The notes: generated from the sequence alone by a model not told the origin. A stretch of DNA of 64,000 nt from Rhyacophila brunnea (GCA_022495005.1 JAGYXB010001793.1:2418001-2482000); one strand, 5' to 3'; shown: positions 36,230 to 47,559, numbered from the stretch's first letter. Made by a program: numbers and translations.

Positions 36230-36650
36230 CATGCCAAATAAACTGACTTTAGGGAAGCCGAAAAACAAGGATATGGTCAACCTTGCAGAAGATGGAAGGA
36301 TCGTGTATCCTTGGGTACACACCTGCATAGGGCAGATGTTGAAAGGGGCCAAAACCCACATAGGGTTGTAGCACCAGGAAGAAGATATAAATATGAACTG
36401 TAACCCAACTATGAAAACTTTGACGAATTTACGATACCCATAATAGTCCAACGAATTGAGAATCATCAAGAATTTGATGACCAATGAAAAGACTTGGATT
36501 CACTAGTCTGGAGAGTTTTTGATGCGAACCTGTCTAAGTATTAGGAAGCCTACGTTGCGGAGGATGGATGCCATAAATCTGCAATCAGTATCTCGGATTT
36601 GAGAAAGATAGCGAGAGATAGACCAGAATGATGACAACTGGAGAAGACCA
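36230..36650 (+). pseudogene. Degenerate LINE C-terminal sequence
   Basis: Reading across stops and frame changes, the plus strand gives WKDRVSLGTHLHRADVE, then GRRYKYEL, and further on DLRKIARDRPE. These resemble the ends of non-LTR retrotransposon ORF2 proteins (basic, D-x-x-x-A-x-DR stretches), but the frame is broken many times. The stretch is also less AT-rich than its flanks. This is a weak call based on style rather than on an alignment. Confidence 0.3.
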
Positions 36651-37320
36651 TGGCTGTTGCGACTCGAATATAGTAAATATTACGATTTCAAAAATATAAA
36701 TACTCGCCGGAATCATCGTTTGATACGAAGTCTACATATCCCCTCGTTGTGTTAAACGTAACTGTGTTCGAAATGTGAGCATTAACTCATTTTCACCCGC
36801 CAATGGCAGGTTATTCGTGTGTTTGACGGGTTAATGCAAAAATGCTACCTTTTACAACTCGCCCGAGAGCGGGAGTGGGTTAACATTGAAAATGTAAACC
36901 CAATTATACTTCAGTCTGAAAAGTTTTGACGTTCTATGTAACATGTAATCGCATGATATTTTAAGCGGTAAACATGTTTCTCCTTATAACACCCATAATA
37001 ATATTAATGAAATATGAAATCTCTAGTGAATAAACCAATAGCCAATGATATAGCGAATTATCTGGCAATAGAAGATAGACAACCAGGTATGCCATATCAT
37101 TGAGTCCAATAATGCTTGGTCTAGAATGAGTCCACAGATAAAGTGATTAGATTCTCACCACATGGTATCTCTATATAAAGGGAAATGCAGTAAGTCCATT
37201 CCACTTTATGTACGTCATAAGTATATTGTTAAGTCACCTCTAATAAGTCCGACTAATATCGGGTCACACTAAGAGTAAAAAAAATGATGTTCTCGCGGGG
37301 TGAAGCGATTTACAGTTCTG
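36651..37320. other. No gene recognised
   Basis: A faint TTAA-bounded structure at 36,782-36,883 is discussed among the rejected items. The rest is unremarkable AT-rich DNA. Confidence 0.35.
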
Positions 37321-37413
37321 CGATATTACTATGATGTTCAGGAGGTCATTGAACACTTAGTTGTACAATGTTCTGTTGACTCTACAAAGCCCCGATGGTC
37401 TCGCTTTCTTTAA
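37321..37413 (+). pseudogene. LINE 3' zinc-knuckle-like fragment
   Basis: The frame RYYYDVQEVIEHLVVQCSVD runs on to FL and a stop at 37,411-37,413. The E-x-x-EHLL-x-x-C arrangement recurs after the reverse transcriptase in jockey- and R1-like LINE proteins, where the His and Cys belong to a CCHC-type knuckle. The preceding cysteines are not in this frame, so the motif is incomplete. Confidence 0.35.
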
Positions 37414-38379
37414 GCTCACAAATAACTTAAGTAGGACCTAATTTCTTTTTTAATCGAGAATAGGCTGTGAGTTATTCATTCATTAATATGTTTACCAATT
37501 ATAAATTCAATGAAAATATACCCAAATACGCAGGGACAAACACAAAAGTAAAATATTAAAAATTTGCCATCACTAGTGAGACAACGCCAAGGGTAAAGTA
37601 GCAGTTCATGCCAAGTGCCAACGCATTTTTATCAGCAGGTTGATTGCAGAAAGTCCCACAGGAAAAGCATACAGGACACATGTCTAAATAACAAGAGCAG
37701 TGGCTTAGATTTGTCAGCCTACTCACAATAAGGGAAGGTATTTAATTATTGTTTATTCATGATATACGCATATCGGGTATATCCACAACGTAGGCGTTTT
37801 ATACATACGATTTAATATCGGTTGATTTTTACAATTACCAATATAAAAAATCGGCCGTCGGGGGTAAATGGGTGACAGATAATGATACACTAACGGAGCT
37901 AATATGTGGAAGATTATCTGTATAAATTCTAAATTTAAATTCCATCAAGTACCTTCGGTCGATAGTATAATTTGTATAGTTCTGAATCTGTCTTTTTCCA
38001 TCATAACTCGCATGTTCATCTTTCATTATTTGTCCATTTACGGTGGAGCTTACTATCTTGCGTAAATATATAGGTATGTAGTGGCCGAATAATAACTATC
38101 AAATTCATCTATTGTTTATAAAAATATCAAGTTACTTTGCAGCGATACATTCCCACTGAATGTATTTTCTAGTAAACAACATACATATCGTCAGCGAAAT
38201 TAGAGACGGTGTAGTATTACATATAACAATACTTAATTAGTATTACGGCGTATTGAGCTGAGTAAACGTTTCCCATAGTATTTGCTTACAACTATAATAA
38301 CATAATATCATAGCGCATTATACCATTACTATATTAGGTGAATAATCATTTTTCTCGTAGGCAGAAAGCCCATTGACGC
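37414..38379. other. AT-rich sequence, nothing recognised
   Basis: No gene or shared repeat supported. A 63-codon minus-strand frame at 37,835-38,026 has no motif. Confidence 0.4.
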
Positions 38380-38910
38380 AGCGAGTGCGGCGCTCGCGCA
38401 AAATTTCTACAAGTGGCGCGTAAATCAACGAAAATACAACGTAATCAAATACGCCAGCGCCCACTGGATTTCACGACGCATTATACGCGCACGCCGCATG
38501 AATCATCGTTTTTCGCGAATCACCGCTTCTCGGCGATACGAATGAAAGAAAATACAATGGAGTCCATTCATTGAACACGGCTACCAAAATTACGCTGCTC
38601 GAGGCGTTGTCGATGGACGGGCGAAAAGCAATTATTTAATAACAGAGAATCATTGTTTAATTTTATTGCGTGTTCAGTTTATCGCTGGTTGAATAATGTC
38701 GTCGTAAATTTTAATTACAAGCCCCGAAATAATATAATATTTTTATTGCTTTGTTATGAGAGGCGCTGTAATAATATTTATTTTGTGCTGCTTGGGCCGC
38801 ATATTACATAGGTGAAGGGTAATGCGCGGGAAGAGACGTGTGATTATGGTTATGAATAAACACTGCATTCGCCGACTTCGCCCGCTCGACGCGTTCTGTG
38901 AGCGCTATCG
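38380..38910. promoter_or_regulatory. CpG-rich block with AT-rich homeodomain-type sites, candidate enhancer
   Basis: GC- and CpG-rich DNA (gcagcgagtgcggcgctcgc; gcgcacgccgcatgaatcat) alternates with AT-rich strings holding TAATT/ATTA cores (agcaattatttaataa, aaattttaattacaagc). This mixture is common in insect developmental enhancers, but the evidence here is compositional only. No open frame stands out. Confidence 0.25.
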
Positions 38911-38914
38911 CGTA

Positions 38915-39250
38915 GTGTCATATTTTATAACAAATAATATTTCATTTCACTATTCGATTTAAAACGCTGATGCTTATAATTAATCTAATGTAATTGCATA
39001 CCTATTATATTGTGTCTTGTGTAATTTTGTGTTGACGTGTTACTTTTGTATTGTATAAATAAGGAAAAACAATTCAACTCATTGTCACTCGACTCAGAGT
39101 AATTAGGAAGTAACTATCATTGTATAAATACGCTGCTAAATAAATCTCACCATACGACATCGAAGACTTCGTCATTACTATCATCCTCTACCTACGCATC
39201 GACACCACACATCAGTGACCACCAACAGTGGCGACCAACAGCCAACAGGT
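38915..39250 (+). mobile_element. Possible LTR fragment with adjoining primer-binding-like site
   Basis: A TATA-like gtattgtataaataagg at 39,048-39,064 and a second ttgtataaatac at 39,120 are followed by an AATAAA at 39,140, then a run of short CA-rich phrases and cagtggcgaccaacagcc at 39,224. In Gypsy-type insect retrotransposons the 5' LTR is followed closely by a TGGCG-type primer-binding site, and this layout is similar. Neither LTR end, duplication nor internal coding region could be fixed. Confidence 0.25.
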
Positions 39251-39607
39251 ACAACAAAATATTTTTGTCGTGCTTATTTATTCCGCCATTCAGCGAGCTT
39301 TCGTTAAGTTTTGTTATGATGATCAGTGATCACTATGATATCGATTTATATTTACTCTTTTTCAACGATTGTTTGATATACAAATCCCTTTCCGCATGAC
39401 ACCTCCGATGATAATTTATATCAATACAATGGATTTCATCGAAATGTATCATCATTAGCCGGGGTCAATGAAGGCATCCCTACCCTCCCTTTCATTCTTC
39501 TCGATTCATAGTTCTTGACTGCTACATACATCCACCAAACTTGTACGATCGACATAAGTCTAACGTCATGAGATTTATGAAAACCCAACGTTTGTGATGG
39601 GCCAGCT
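39251..39607. other. No gene recognised
   Basis: Could be the leader of the putative LTR element, but no gag-like or other coding sequence is readable. Confidence 0.3.
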
Positions 39608-39665
39608 GATCATGCATCGATAAAGCGACTCACGTTTAGTGGTCCTGACGGAAGCGGGGTTGGGC
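39608..39665 (+). pseudogene. Short LINE fragment related to the 47.6 kb copy
   Basis: The string aaagcgactcacgtttagtg followed by gtcctgacggaag parallels aaaacgcctcacgtttagtg, gtccagaaggaaa at 47,633-47,666. Both read (A)KR-LTFSGP-G. This is a remnant of the basic linker after a LINE reverse transcriptase domain. Confidence 0.45.
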
Positions 39666-40912
39666 AAACCATTTCAGTGATTTGATATGATTTTAATGAA
39701 ATTGGTAATTCTTACGACTTGGTCCAACGCATTTTGTAAGTCACCAGTTGCAGTAATATACGCGTAAAGATGATTACGTGCTACGTAATTTCGCCTAGAT
39801 AGTTGCATATCCGCCGATCGTTGTCATGAGTGTAAAACTTTAGAAATTTCGATGTTATGTAATAATTACGTCCTTTACAGGTAAAACTCAAGAAAATTTG
39901 ACGAAGTTACACGCACCACACCGGTTGAAAAACACAGCAGTATACTTGTTAGGAAACAGTTTCATCGAATCGCGACAGAAAATAGCGATTTTATAAAAAA
40001 AAAATGAGAAGAAAGGGATTCTCTTCGTGATAAACAATAAAACACTTCGTAAAAAGTTTAGCATTTTACGTGTTAAGTGAGTAGGAAAATGGGACTTATT
40101 AAAGGCAGTTACAAGTATTGAGCAGCGAATTCAGTGTTTGTTCAACATTGCCTTTAACGATGTTTGGCTCGCGATACGAACATTAGTCATTTGGAAAGTT
40201 GACAACCGTTCGGGGCGTTTCGTTCGTTTCAAATGAAATATGTCAGTAATATTTATTATTCACAATTGTTATTATTCAAATTCAATTCAAACAATCAAAA
40301 AGATAACAGCATTTTCCTTTATCGTATTAGGCGGTATTATTTGACTTTAATAAAGTAAAAGCGAAAGTTCATTGTACTGGATTAATTTATAAAATTTGAC
40401 ACAACATGGATGTAAATATTTATAATATTTTATTAAAATACTCGATCAAAATTAACATGGCTCATTTAATTAATTATTGCAATATAATTATATAAAATTT
40501 TCATGGATCAGTAGGAACTGAAATTATTTACACCTGAGGTTAAAGACCAATTGAGCGCCTCGGCAACTTATCGGCATTTATCTCAATTTGCTCCATGAGG
40601 TTCAAATTGACAGTTGGAGAACCATTAATCGGATCTACAATGAGGCTATTTATATTATTGAATATATTATTTAGGTAGCTAACGTACTTATAAAAAAATA
40701 TTACATTAATACCATTATTATATTTTACTACAAAGAAAACATTGTTATCTGCTGTCTAAAGATGAAAAATTCAAGATATGTAATAATTTACATAAAACAA
40801 AGGAAAACGTTCTCATGAAAGGTTAAAGGCTATAAAAACCGAAACAATCATACATAGCAACACACAAAAAAACACTTGGATTGTGCATGGAAAAAAGTAT
40901 TCAATCCACAAA
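39666..40912. other. AT-rich sequence, nothing recognised
   Basis: No gene or repeat supported in this interval. Confidence 0.4.
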
Positions 40913-41182
40913 CTAGAACAAAATAAAAATCATCCCCAAATCGAAAGCCCACGGGCGCAAATCGAAGGAAAGGGGTGGTGGGCGACTTATCGTCGATGTA
41001 GATAAAGGGAATAAAAATGTTGAACCGGGAGGCGGCTCAGTGGTAACACGGCATCGAATTATCGTATTTACCAACATCCCGACAGGGGTTTTCCGGTTGT
41101 CCTGGAAAAGTAAGCACCGGTTATCATGTGTGCCAGAACACCGGTTACTTAAATACCGAAAACACTTGTAATGAAAAACCAA
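40913..41182. other. GC-richer block, unclassified
   Basis: Contains ggcggctcagtggtaacacg, which resembles a tRNA A-box, and a pair of caccggtta / aacaccggttac repeats near 41,115 and 41,138. No B-box lies at the right distance, and the minus-strand frame of 89 codons shows no domain. It may be an old SINE or a conserved non-coding block. Confidence 0.25.
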
Positions 41183-41944
41183 TCATTCCGTAAATCAATC
41201 AAATTGTCATAAGATATTGTACTATGTCCTAGGTGCTCAGGGTTTGAATCCAGTTAGCTATGTGGAAGACATAATAAAGTTTTTTTTAAATCAGTACCTA
41301 TGGCGTAAATCTAAATCCAGAGGATGGATTGCTGTCATGCTACTATCCCTTTCCTCATCACTGTTTCCTTTCCTACTAATGGGGGTTATAAGGTGTCTAT
41401 AAGGCTTTGTGCCGAAACGAAATCTGTCATGTAAGGTTTTGTAGAAGTATATATTTACATGAATTATTACTATTTTCAAATCATGTTTCTTTTTTAGGTG
41501 TTTCTACGAGTTGGTATTTATAGTTCGTATTATGAATATACATAGGTACTAATTGTTTTTTTTTTTTTTTATATTTTCTTTCACTTGCGTTACGTAACTT
41601 AGTACGATTATATATACACCAATTATATCTGACATAATATTATTTAATAAGTAATATATCTTTGAACATACATAACTTTGAAACACTCTTAGAAACATAC
41701 ATATTAGAAAAATCTTGAATATATGATACTGTATTTGAACTTATGCCTATACTAATCTCATTCAGTCTAAGATTTTTCCGAGGATTTTTCGAATAAGTAT
41801 GCATTCTATGCTGTTACAATATATGTAAGTACATATTTTCTATTAAGAATGTTAAAATTTTAAATCTTAGGTATTAATAAAAAAAATGATATATAATTGT
41901 ATTAATAAAATATGTTGTTATAATAAAAAACTATCGCTTTTTTC
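41183..41944. other. AT-rich sequence, nothing recognised
   Basis: Short frames on both strands (41,217-41,479) have no motif. A 14-base T run lies at about 41,556. Confidence 0.4.
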
Positions 41945-42120
41945 AATAACCGGTAATGTGCTTGATTGGTGCTACCGGTCAAATCGGTTGTGTGATTTTG
42001 ATCCCTAATACCGTCCGATCCTTATCGGGTGGCCGACGGCTCGTGAAAATCCGTGCCGCACGGGGAAATCGGTCGAGGGATTCGGCCTAACCGCCCATAG
42101 CGACTCGGTCGATCTTTGAG
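41945..42120. other. CpG-rich patch, unclassified
   Basis: A sharply bounded GC-rich patch containing repeated CCGGT/ACCGG and CGGTCGA phrases (gctaccggtcaaatcggtt; ggggaaatcggtcgaggga). It reads like an inserted repeat fragment rather than a host exon, as no frame is clean on either strand. No second copy was seen. Confidence 0.3.
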
Positions 42121-42837
42121 GCTTTGCTATTTCATTTGCTGATTACTTGTCCGTACTAAAACATCACAATGTATACTCAACATGATTAGTGACTCAGTTG
42201 AATGATTGCTAGTAAACACAATCTGTTCGATAGATCACGCCTCTATAGTGGAACAGGTTGGAATGATTACATTTCCAGGATAACATTTCTGCTAGGGGTT
42301 CATAACATCGTACCCGCAGTCCACAATGCGTTAGTAAACACGATGAAAAATACCGTATTGTACCGGATATAACGAGGGTTCTGAAATAACACAACATATT
42401 GGGATTGAAAGAAAAAAAAAGCTAAGAAAAATTATTTAAAAAAATAAATCGGAGATAACTTTTTTCATGCAGATACGTTCGTTGGAGTATTGTTTTTTTT
42501 TTTCTAAAAACACAATTAAACACGAGCTTATCTTTCTTTAAAATTACCAGTTCTGGGTCCACAATATATTTTCCTTTTTTTTCGCTTGTCTAATGACTAT
42601 AACTTTGAAGTTAATTGCGAAACTTTTTCGAATAAGTTTATTGATTATAATTTTAATTGATTCTTTTTAATTTCTGTCAGTCACACATTTCGTTATAACC
42701 TATTAAATGTATCGATTATGATAAGGCTCTGAAATTAATGTCAATGATTTTTCTAGAACAGTATTTTAGGTAAAAAAAAACATCACGTTATATCCGACAG
42801 CTGAACAAAAATCAAAAAAATATATAATTGCTTAAGT
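42121..42837. other. AT-rich sequence, nothing recognised
   Basis: No gene or repeat supported. Confidence 0.4.
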
Positions 42838-42943
42838 ATATGAAAACCGTAATACAGTAATAGTTGATAAATTTGTTACCATGGGGTTTAATATGAAAAC
42901 CGTAATACAGTACTAGTTGATAAATTTGTTACCATGGGGTTTA
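42838..42943 (+). repeat. 53-bp tandem duplication
   Basis: Two adjacent copies of a 53-bp unit beginning tatgaaaaccgtaatacagt and ending accatggggttta differ at one or two positions (agtaatag against agtactag). The near identity indicates a recent duplication. Confidence 0.85.
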
Positions 42944-43061
42944 CGTTCCATACATTAGAAAAATTCGCCTGCAGCGCAACTTTCTATGTTATATATCAAC
43001 AAACTGTACTGTCACCATATTCGATACTGTTTGAAATTATGTAAGTTACATTAAAAAAACA

Positions 43062-43131
43062 CTTGTCTGGCAGTTCCATTACATTTAGAAAAAATGTGCT
43101 TCTAATAAAAACAGTTGTGAACCCCTGTATT
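43062..43131 (-). mobile_element. Isolated hAT-like terminus
   Basis: Read on the minus strand from 43,131 this begins caggggttcacaactg, a good match to CAGGGGTTC-CAA-type ends of hAT elements. I found no inverted partner to the left with a matching octamer next to it, so only one end is supported. Confidence 0.3.
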
Positions 43132-43428
43132 ACACTATCGAAATATCAATCATATTATCGTTGTGCCCATTAATGTAACCACTATAATATTTATTATAAT
43201 ATAGGGGCGACGGGTGGCTACTATGAACATGTAACTTAATCGATTGACAATTTTATCCTAAATCAAGAAACCCATTTGATTAGATACTCGTATTACGCCA
43301 ATACTTTATAAAGGGTCTATCTCTATTGGGCGAATGAAAGAAAGGAAAAATTCAATTTAGGTATCGAGCACATTCATTATTAAATCTAAGACATGTACAT
43401 AGATTCTTCTTCTTATTCTTCCACCCTG

Positions 43429-43810
43429 TCACGACCCAGCATTGGGGCATAGGGCAAGCACAAGTTCGCGCCACTTCCCTCGGTCCATTGCCAACTCTTG
43501 CGCCTCTCGCCATGTCAGACCTTTTTCAGTCAGTCTTTTGTGGCACCGCTGCAGGATGAGGGCGGGCCGGCCACGGCGACGGAACCCTTGTGGCACAGCA
43601 TCGAAGTGTCGCACTCTTTGGCGGCATCCGGAACACGTATCCCAGTCACGTAAAACGTCTCTTCGTGATAACCTCAATCACCGAAGGCTGCTGAGTCTAC
43701 GTGTCTGCTCACGAACTCGGGTGTTTGTAACGTGGTCGTACCAATGTACACCTAAGATTCGGTGGAGACATCGATTCTCAAAGCTCAGAAACTTACGCGA
43801 AAAAGTGAAT
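43429..43810 (-). pseudogene. LINE reverse transcriptase C-terminal remnant
   Basis: The minus strand is open for 82 codons ending at 43,429 and reads, in order, RDWDTCSGCRQRVRHFD, FRRRGRPALILQR, GLTWREAQELAMDRGKW and RELVLALCPNAGS before a stop. GRPA-LxxQRC / GLTWREAQELAxDRGKWRELV is the typical C-terminal region of a non-LTR retrotransposon ORF2 protein, beyond the reverse transcriptase. The stretch from 43,678 to about 43,810 continues the homology to 395-535 but is out of frame. GC content is clearly above the local level, in line with a foreign insertion. Everything upstream in the element is missing. Confidence 0.75.
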
Positions 43811-43989
43811 TTCTAAAAATCATAGTTTTATATTTTATAATGTTCAATACGTCATGAAATAGTTAATCGAGAAGAATACCAGCATTGATTGTAATAAATT
43901 AAGATTTGTATCGGAGACAATGAATAGATTGATTCGGGCAATTAATCATGTCCATTTTTCAGTGTTTTTTTATAGTTTGGTCCACGATA

Positions 43990-44290
43990 CATGATTGTAT
44001 CTATCTATACACCAATACAATTTAAGTGTTCGTCTGTCCATCTGACCGGTTGTTCGGTTATAATTAACAAATTAAACTTCCACAGTTTATAAAGTCCATT
44101 TTTGGTGAAAATTTTGTGGACTTTCGTCTCAATTCTCGTTATCTCAAAATAAACTTCTCGAGAATAGCGCACTTACAAAAATATAACGTGAAGTAAGTGA
44201 CGCGCGGTTAGAGTAATTTATATTGTGTATGTATGTCTACAGTTTCTTCACGTATTGCACGTCGACGAATTCGTGGACGATCGCTAGTAA
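43990..44290 (+). repeat. Dispersed repeat related to 7165-7400
   Basis: ctatctatacaccaatacaa, then gttcgtctgtcc and ggttgttcggttataa, followed by agtttataaagtcc, parallels the order at 7165-7400. The right part ends with gtggacgatcgctagtaag, a phrase often seen at the ends of such repeats. Superfamily not assigned. Confidence 0.35.
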
Positions 44291-44339
44291 GTAATAAATA
44301 TTTTTGTCCCTCATACTGTGGTGAATATATGTATTAGTA

Positions 44340-44960
44340 AAGTTATAGTTTTACTGCCGTATTCATACACTTTTGAACCGCATTCAACGCAGTAAGCGTT
44401 TATCGGCCAAATAAGAAAACTATAAAAAATGCATACGAAGATGCGTACAGGAATGCGCACCAAACTTAAAATGGCGGCGATCCGCGCGAGCTGTCAGTGT
44501 CACTTTAATATACGTCTAAAATGAGTTCATCGCAATAAGCGTTTAGTAGGAGACTTGAAACGTGCCGTTGTGCTATAATCGGATTCATGATGATGCTAAA
44601 TGACGCTAAATGCTTGTAAAAATGTATACAGATCGTGGATCGATGGAGATGTATGTAATATTCTCAATGAGTCCGCGAAGCTGTATTGCCATATTATGGA
44701 AATATTTACTGGGTATACTTTATCATTTTGTGCATTAAGAAATATACAATAAATATGATCTTATAACAAATAAATTATTTAAAGTTCATGATAATTATTC
44801 ATTTATAATTATTAAATTTATATGGTACCGTTTGCACATTTTTACACCTATTCACAATTTCAAAATTTTTAATTAACTATCGGGAAATTTAAATTTAAAA
44901 GTTGGTATCATTAGCCACGGCATGACGCGTATTACGTCAGCGACGTGACGTCACTATTCG
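44340..44960. promoter_or_regulatory. Patch with CRE-like TGACGTCA site and neighbours
   Basis: A perfect CREB/ATF palindrome TGACGTCA lies at 44,946-44,953, preceded within 25 bp by attacgtcag and tgacgcgta half-sites. A CpG-rich segment, atggcggcgatccgcgcgag, lies at 44,470. There is no gene close by on either strand, so the functional meaning is unknown and the site may belong to a repeat. Confidence 0.25.
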
Positions 44961-46190
44961 ACAGATTCAAATTAGGTTTATGGATGCAAATTTGCAGTAA
45001 ATAGCTTGAATGCAGTTTGCTGTTATATGCATACGCCAGTTAACCCAACATAAGTATCCAATAGGTTTGACGAATAATTAGCAAACATTCCAGGTAAAAA
45101 AAGGTCTGGAAATGTAACCTCCAATGCACGGGACGGGTATGCCACTATGCCAGTATGATTCACTAGCAAAAAAACGAAAATGATAAATTACCCTTTTAAT
45201 GTTATAATATAATCATTTAATATAAGTACAATGATATTATTGTTAGTAATATAAGGAAGTAGCAATGTAAAGTTCTTAAATGAGTTTTAAATGGAAAATT
45301 AAGGGCGCAGATGTGCGAGAGGATGTTCGAACGCTGCCGTTTGAGACGATTTTATAAAAGATCTAATTATAAAGGAATTAAATAAATTTCGACCTACATT
45401 TTATACAGCGGGCCGGAGTTATTAATTTTTGGGGCGGAGGACAACATCAAAACTTAATAATATTGCTTATACTTTGTGCGATAAATAAACAGTTTATGAT
45501 AACTTAGTAGAAGTAATATAATATAAACAACCGAGTGTTTAGTTAAGTAAATTATCGGTAACTGCTTCAAAGTAGAATCTGTATATAAATACAATCGTTA
45601 CTGTGAGTTTATCTATTTAACTTGATAACTAATCTGTTTTACTAATCCTTTGAGCAATGAATATGAAAGATTATCTTAACTAAACTAATAACCTACTATT
45701 ATATATTTTCTATTATTATATTGGTAATATAGTTAGTAGGTACTTATTATTTTACGTAACAACATTATTTTTGTCAATATAAGAAAATAGGTAAGCTGTT
45801 TGTGAGATTATGTCCACTATTATTATTTGTTATGGATAATAAAAAAAAAAAAGTTTTTACCGCTACTAGAAATATTTTTTTTTAAAAGGAGGCCACGATT
45901 CTTCACAGTAAGGTACACAGCCCAGGTATAAATTGAAGAATATGTGGTATCTTTGGGAACTAAGCCTTAACGATCTATACACTTTGTAAGAAATGTGTAT
46001 ACGCCATTACGGTGGCCTGTATTTTCTCATTCTCAAATTACCATAAGATGATCACATAATATATATTAACGCCATAAAAGAGCAATACTTTAATTATCAC
46101 CGCTCTGAATTCGAGAATAAAACCAAGTTTCGTTTGAGATGAATATGTCGCTCACATAATATCTACATTTAATATTATAAAATGAAAGAA
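44961..46190. other. AT-rich sequence, nothing recognised
   Basis: No gene or repeat supported. A short GC-richer piece at 45,300-45,450 (cagcgggccggagttatt) is unclassified. Confidence 0.4.
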
Positions 46191-46420
46191 TATATTCGGT
46201 CAAACGTTATATTGGAGTTTACAATTGGTTCGTAATTTTCGACAGATTGGAATATATTGCGATCTGTATTTCACGGTGGTTTTTAATAATTTATTGTTTT
46301 CTTAATATTATATATAATAACATAATATATTCGGTAAAACGTTCTATTGGAGTTTGTAATTGGCTTGTAATTTTCGAGAAATTGCAATGTATTGCGATCT
46401 GTATTTCACGATCGTTTAAT
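46191..46420 (+). repeat. Direct duplication of about 95 bp, 134 bp apart
   Basis: tatattcggtcaaacgtt, attggagtttacaattgg, cgtaattttcga and tattgcgatctgtatttcac recur in the same order from about 46,325 with scattered substitutions, roughly 80-85% identical. The right copy stops about 50 bp short of the exon at 46,469. Both units lie in what is probably the intron downstream of that exon in its own orientation. Confidence 0.65.
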
Positions 46421-46468
46421 ATATACATAACGTATCGTTTAATGATGATGATCGAAAAAAGCAATTAC

Positions 46469-46652
46469 CTGGAATATTCGACCAGGCGCGCAGATCCGCC
46501 TCGCTGGTGTAGACGGACTCCCCTGCCTCGGCGCAGAGTGGCGGCACCCGCCTGGAGATGGCGGCAGCGCTCGCCGGGTCCACCCACACCGTCATCGTGT
46601 GATTGACGCGCCCTTTGTCTTCCTCGGCTGATCTAACGGTCCCCGGGTTTTT
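46469..46652 (-). CDS. Internal exon of an unrecognised host gene
   Basis: On the minus strand a 184-bp segment with far higher GC than its surroundings is bounded by a good acceptor (gatttattcgcag, ending at 46,653) and a good donor (CCAG|gtaatt, after 46,469). It is open throughout in the frame KNPGTVRSAEEDKGRVN, HTMTVWVDPASAAAISRRV, PPLCAEAGESVYTSEAD, LRAWSNIP, starting in phase 0 and ending one base into a codon. Third positions are strongly G/C. I do not recognise the family; there is no obvious transmembrane segment, zinc-binding motif or simple repeat. No neighbouring exon was found within the window, so the flanking introns are probably long. Confidence 0.65.
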
Positions 46653-47035
46653 CTGCGAATAAATCAAACCATCATTAATATAAGTCTCTTCGGAAAGGCC
46701 TAGAAGAGGATAGAAAATGGACATCGCTACGGCGGCGCCAGGTTGTTTTCTGGAATTAATGGTGCTTTAAAAAATGGGTCGATTTATGAAATTCATTCAC
46801 AATTGGATCCCGGTCAGAATTTATAATAACGTTGTAACAGTCGTGTAACTAAGATATAGAATTTTTAAAAAAAATCGTCATTTTGAGTACGCACATACTA
46901 AGAAAAGGTTTTAAACGCGGTTTACACCAATGATTCCCAAATATGTGGGGAATTGTGTCTCGAGAAGACAAGGGCGCAAGGATACTTAAGAGGTGCAAAA
47001 ATTACAAATAGAAACTCTCATATTCATCTGTATTA
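46653..47035. other. Probable intron upstream of the minus-strand exon
   Basis: Contains the acceptor side of the exon at 46,469-46,652 and otherwise AT-rich DNA. A moderate GC-rich phrase near 46,725 (atcgctacggcggcgcc) is unexplained. Confidence 0.4.
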
Positions 47036-47544
47036 AGGCGAAGTCTTTACCTACCCGAGGCACCTAGCGAAAAAATACGAATCTTGCAATTTGACAGTTT
47101 TTTGATAATTTACAATTTAAACCGTATTAATTAATAAATATGTATCTGAAAACATTAAAAAGAAAAATAATTTTTTTTTAAGTAAAGGATAAACTTACAA
47201 TTGTAATTTTTTTTTATAAAATGTGAATTTGTCAAAGGACCTCATCTTATTATTACATAAATTTTATGGTGATATCTTGGTAATATCTATTATTAAAATT
47301 TAGCTTCTATGTTTTGTCGAAGAGATTCATAATTTTACTATTTTTTATATTTATTTAAAAAACATCGATTTTTTATAAAATATAAATGTGTATAACTTGA
47401 AATCTTTTTTAATTATATCAAATCGAGCTTCAATATTTGGACCATATTTAATATGGTTGAAATTGGAAATTATCAAAAAAATTACTCAAATTGCAAACTT
47501 CATATTTTTCCGCCAAGTGCCCTCTGATAGGTAAAGACTTCGCC
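47036..47544. mobile_element. MITE-like element with about 35-bp terminal inverted repeats
   Basis: The left end reads aggcgaagtctttaccta, then ccgaggcacctagcg. The right end, reversed, reads aggcgaagtctttaccta, then tcagagggcacttggcg. The first 18 positions are identical. The 509-bp interior is very AT-rich and encodes nothing. A TTAA lies just left of the element but not on the right, and no other target duplication is clear. Confidence 0.65.
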
Positions 47545-47559
47545 TGAAGGACGTGAAAT

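Noticed and set aside
36782..36883. TTAA-bounded 100-bp structure with CTCATTTTCACCCGCC and reversed CCCACTCCCGC ends
   Set aside because: The ends align only with a four-base gap and no second copy was seen; it may be chance.
41034..41060. tRNA A-box-like ggcggctcagtggtaacacg
   Set aside because: No B-box at the right distance and no second copy in the window.
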